From an uncultured Prevotella sp. (lineage in GTDB: Bacteria; Bacteroidota; Bacteroidia; Bacteroidales; Bacteroidaceae), in assembly GCA_902477645.1 (NCBI GenBank), contig CABSIA010000066.1, positions 1 through 15,212 of the forward strand: a stretch of 15,212 nt of DNA, in the 5' to 3' direction. Position 1 is the first letter of the stretch. Each line of letters starts with the position of its first letter. This document shows positions 12,474-15,212 of the stretch, piece by piece. A program made the position numbers and the translations under genes. Below the pieces are notes generated by a model. That model ran no database searches and was not told the origin of the DNA. It saw nothing but the letters and a program-made list of their open reading frames with translations.

Positions 12474-13980
12474 TTACATAGGCATGCATCCGTGCTTCTT
12501 TGCAGGAAGGCTCTGACGTTTATTGGCAAGCTGTGCAAGACCACGGCAAATGCGGAAACGTGTGTTGCGCGGCTCTATAACGTCGTCAATATATCCATAG
12601 CTTGCTGCCTGATAAGGATTTGCGAACAGGTTGGTGTATTCCTCCTCTTTCTCAGCAAGGAATGCCTTAACGTCCTCGCCGGCCTCTTTCTTGGCTTTTG
12701 CTTCTTTTGCAGACAATACGGCAACAGCTCCGCTTGCACCCATAACGGCAATCTCGGATGTTGGCCATGCGAAGTTGAGGTCGGCGCGCAACTGCTTGCA
12801 TCCCATAACGATATGCGAGCCGCCGTAGCTCTTGCGCAGGGTGATTGTAATCTTTGTATTCCTGACCTGTGCCTGGCAAGAAACCGGGAACGTCAACAAG
12901 GCTTACGATTGGAATATTGAAGGCGTCGCAGAAACGGACGAAACGTGCTCCCTTGCGGCTTGCGTTTGCATCAAGAACACCGGCGTATGCTGAGGGCTGG
13001 TTGGCAACGATACCTACGCTCTGACCGTTGAAACGCGCAAAGCCTGTTATGATGTTCTTTGCAAACTTAGGCTGAACCTCAAAGAACTCGCCGTTGTCGG
13101 TGATGGCGGTGATGACCTTGTACATGTCGTATGCCTTGTTGGGGTCGTCAGGCAGAATTTCGTTCAGCAAATCCTCAGTACGGTTTATCGGGTCTGTGCA
13201 GTCAACGCGTGGAGCCTCCTCTGTATTGTTCGAAGGGATATAGCTGAGCAGAGTCTTAATCATCTGCATGGCCTCTTCCTCAGTCTTGGCAGTGAACGAT
13301 GTCACACCGCTTTTTGATGCGTGGACAGAAGCGCCGCCAAGATGCTCAGCGTCGATATCCTCACCAGTTACGGTCTTTACAACCTTCGGACCCGTAAGGA
13401 ACATGTATGATGTGTTTTCCATCATCAGGATGAAGTCGGTAAGAGCCGGAGAATAAACCGCACCGCCTGCGCATGGGCCGAAAATACCTGAGATTTGCGG
13501 AATTACGCCTGAGGCAAGTATGTTGCGCTCAAAAATCTCGCCGTAGCCAGCCAACGAGCAGATACCTTCCTGAATACGCGCGCCACCAGAGTCGTTCATG
13601 CAAATCATAGGAGCGCCATTCTGCATCGCCAGATCCATGACCTTGCAGATTTTTTGCGCCATTGTCTCGGAAAGCGAGCCGCCGTTTACGGTAAAGTCTT
13701 GTGCTGATACATATACGAGCCGGCCGTCGATAGTGGCACTGCCGCAAACCACGCCATCGCCCATATATTGCTTCTTCTCCATTCCGAAATTATGACAACG
13801 GTGCAGTTTGAACATATCATACTCTTCGAATGATCCTTCGTCAACGAGCATATCTATACGCTCACGGGCTGTGTATTTTCCACGCTGGTGCTGCTTTTCG
13901 ATAGCTTTCTCGCCACCTCCAAGACGAGCCTGCTCGCGTTTAGCCACAAGCTCCTTAATCTTCTCTGTTTGTTTGCTCAT
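12474..13980 (-). pseudogene. Carboxyltransferase (mmdA/pccB-like) with ~59-nt internal deletion and frameshift
   Basis: The product would be the carboxyltransferase of methylmalonyl-CoA decarboxylase or propionyl-CoA carboxylase, moving the carboxyl group between acyl-CoA and biotin. From ATG 13980 the frame is intact for 375 codons: crotonase-fold N-domain with NDSGGARIQEG (129-139), GPCAGGAVYSPALTDF (168-183), then DVPGFLPGTGQEY (363-375). At codon 375 (12858-12856) it leaves the family sequence, reads about 62 nonsense residues and stops at 12667. The true C-terminus resumes in another frame at 12854 with KITITLRKSYGGSHIV and runs through FANPYQAASYGYIDDVIEP to the TAA at 12474. The block I recall between these points, roughly GIIRHGAKLLYAF-EATVP, is missing: only 4 nt lie where about 63 are expected. 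Restored, the protein would be about 521 residues, normal for the family. The lost block belongs to the C-terminal active-site domain, so a truncated product should be inactive. An assembly or sequencing error is the main alternative. Confidence 0.85.
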
Positions 13981-14016
13981 AATTATTTTTTAATAAGTCT
14001 TTTTCTATTTTCCGTG

Positions 14017-14024
14017 CAAAGTTA
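14017..14024 (-). promoter_or_regulatory. Bacteroidota -7 promoter element of the carboxyltransferase cluster
   Basis: The minus strand reads TAACTTTG, an exact TAnnTTTG match, 36 nt before ATG 13980. It lies in the 95-bp gap after the TonB-dependent receptor gene and indicates that the biotin cluster is transcribed on its own. No -33 box at standard spacing. Confidence 0.58.
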
Positions 14025-14075
14025 ATCAATAATACTCAAATAAAAGAATGTCGATATATTTTTTTAAATTTACGT

Positions 14076-15212
14076 TCAGAATTCAAATTGCAGACGCACG
14101 TTTACCTGCCGCCCTGTCAGATAGTTCGGCACCGCATATTGCTGGTTGGTGACATCCGTAATCCAATAGAAAGAATTTACATTGCTGATACCGAACAGGT
14201 TAAGGCAGTCTATGCCGAGCCAGATATTTTTGAAAATGCTTTTTGTCTCGCGTCTCTCGTTGTTCAGCATTCGGTAGCTCATGCCTAAATCGGCACGTTT
14301 GTAGGCCGGTGCGCGGAATGAGTTCCTCTCCAGTTCCCTGTGGGGAGTTGAGAACGGAAGACCGTCGGCGTATGCGAGTTTCAGCGACATTTTCCATCTG
14401 TCGGTACCAGGGAAATAGTCGGTAAAGAATAGGTTTATTCCGTATCTTTGGTCGGTTGGCAGAGGTATGGAAATTCCGTTCAGACTCATCTTGGTGTCCA
14501 TTACAGAGAACGATATCCATGAGTCTGTGCCAGGCACAAACTCACCAAACAGCTTCAGGTCTAATCCTGCCGCATGTCCGCTGCACCGGTTGTCGCCATA
14601 GTAAACAACTTTCACATTGTTTACAGAATAGGGTACAAGATTGCCCAACGCTTTGTAATAGGCCTCGGCTGTAAATTTGAACGGGCGGTTGTTGAGTTTG
14701 AACCTGTAGTCGAATGCTGCGATGAAATGAATAGAGCGCTGACTCTTTATCTTCTTGTTCAGATTTGCATAGGTTACGCCATTTACTGTGGAGGTGTCGC
14801 GAAGCTCCTTGAAAAACGGTGCCTGGTAATAAAGTCCTGTGGCGAAACGCAATGTGACATCGTGGTTGAATGCGGGAATTATACCAAGCGATACTCGTGG
14901 CGACACGATGGTCTCCTTGTTAAAGTTCCAGTGGCTGAATCTTACTCCGTAGTTCAATGTGAACAAAGTGCTGTCATTTCTGCTGCGGAAGCGGTAGGCG
15001 TCTTGCAGATAGCCCTCAACACGTGTGGCGTTGAGACGGTTCATGGCTTTCAGACTGTATATCATCTGCAGGTCGGTGCCGGTATGCGGAATGCTGTAGC
15101 CCGATGAGTCGCGCATCTCGTATTCTACGGATTTCTCCTTTATGCGCTCGCTTTTTATCGTCAGCGCCCCCTCAAAGGCGTGTTTTCTTGAGTAATGTCT
15201 CAACATAAGCTT
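14076..15212 (-). CDS. TonB-dependent receptor, C-terminal beta-barrel (cut by window edge)
   Basis: 379 codons are visible up to the right edge. The frame stays open to the last base, so the Met at 15206 is an internal codon, not the start. The sequence is an outer-membrane beta-barrel: alternating aromatic/polar strands such as TLFTLNYGVRFSHWNF, VTLRFATGLYYQAP, FKFTAEAYYKAL, GHAAGLDLKLFGEF, KMSLKLAYADGLPFS and a final strand ending VNVRLQFEF with the C-terminal Phe needed for BAM-dependent insertion. IWLGIDCLNLFGI NVNSFYW near the end is typical of TonB-dependent receptors. The plug domain, any carboxypeptidase-like N-domain and the signal peptide would lie beyond the edge. The substrate is unknown and no SusD-like partner is present on the downstream side. 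It is followed by the biotin cluster, which has its own promoter. Confidence 0.85.
   Translation of the reverse strand, partial: KLMLRHYSRKHAFEGALTIKSERIKEKSVEYEMRDSSGYSIPHTGTDLQMIYSLKAMNRLNATRVEGYLQDAYRFRSRNDSTLFTLNYGVRFSHWNFNKETIVSPRVSLGIIPAFNHDVTLRFATGLYYQAPFFKELRDTSTVNGVTYANLNKKIKSQRSIHFIAAFDYRFKLNNRPFKFTAEAYYKALGNLVPYSVNNVKVVYYGDNRCSGHAAGLDLKLFGEFVPGTDSWISFSVMDTKMSLNGISIPLPTDQRYGINLFFTDYFPGTDRWKMSLKLAYADGLPFSTPHRELERNSFRAPAYKRADLGMSYRMLNNERRETKSIFKNIWLGIDCLNLFGISNVNSFYWITDVTNQQYAVPNYLTGRQVNVRLQFEF

Noticed and set aside
12667..12854. Unique C-terminus of the carboxyltransferase (Arg-rich tail after GTGQEY)
   Set aside because: It is the family C-terminus read in the wrong frame after the deletion, not a new domain.
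15207..15212. Window ends exactly on AAGCTT (HindIII site), possible clone junction
   Set aside because: The other end does not carry the site and the reading frame is continuous to the edge; a 6-bp match is weak evidence.

Overview
The window looks like Bacteroidota (Bacteroidales, most likely a Prevotella/Segatella-type genome). At least seven 5' regions carry the Bacteroidota -7 promoter element TAnnTTTG. The gene families also fit: DUF4301, DUF4270, a truncated glycogen-synthase-like protein next to DUF4270, a biotin-dependent decarboxylase-type cluster and a TonB-dependent receptor. No rRNA, tRNA, CRISPR array or transposase was seen. This placement is inference from families and promoter style, not from a database search.

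Layout. (1) 1-1957: the 5' part of a RelA/SpoT-family gene (minus) is divergent from a DUF4301 gene (plus). The DUF4301 gene has an in-frame TAA inside its most conserved glycine-rich motif. (2) 1990-4886: an accessory-looking, visibly AT-rich block. It holds a CoiA-like nuclease gene with a small secreted-protein gene just upstream, a highly structured RNA of about 175 nt with its own promoter and a U-tract terminator, and an Abi_2 (AbiD/AbiF-type, HEPN) abortive-infection gene with a near-perfect Bacteroidota promoter. (3) 4902-6546: an MFS transporter, then a 424-bp non-coding stretch with a 23-bp tandem repeat built round a short palindrome. (4) 6547-9094 (minus): an exported rhodanese-domain protein and a secreted two-domain carbohydrate esterase (SGNH esterase fused to a NodB/CE4 deacetylase), separated by a perfect 16-bp inverted repeat. 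(5) 9186-11711 (minus): a three-gene unit of GT5-N-domain-like protein, DUF4270 lipoprotein and a 42-residue conserved small protein, closed by a very strong terminator hairpin. (6) 11731-14024 (minus): a carboxyltransferase gene (mmdA/pccB-like) broken by an internal deletion of about 59 nt, a 49-residue OadG/MmdE-like subunit and a biotin carrier protein, closed by a textbook intrinsic terminator. (7) 14076-15212 (minus): the C-terminal barrel of a TonB-dependent receptor, cut by the window edge.

How the genes work together. The biotin cluster would carry out methylmalonyl-CoA decarboxylation or propionyl-CoA carboxylation in succinate/propionate metabolism, but the carboxyltransferase reads as broken and no membrane beta subunit follows the carrier. 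The CoiA-like nuclease, structured RNA and Abi_2 gene sit side by side between core genes and form a plausible small defence/accessory locus. The most unusual items are the rod-shaped RNA at 3579-3754, which can fold into two mutually exclusive structures, and the two clean gene lesions (TAA at 671 in DUF4301, deletion near 12855 in mmdA). Both lesions could be real decay or sequence/assembly error.
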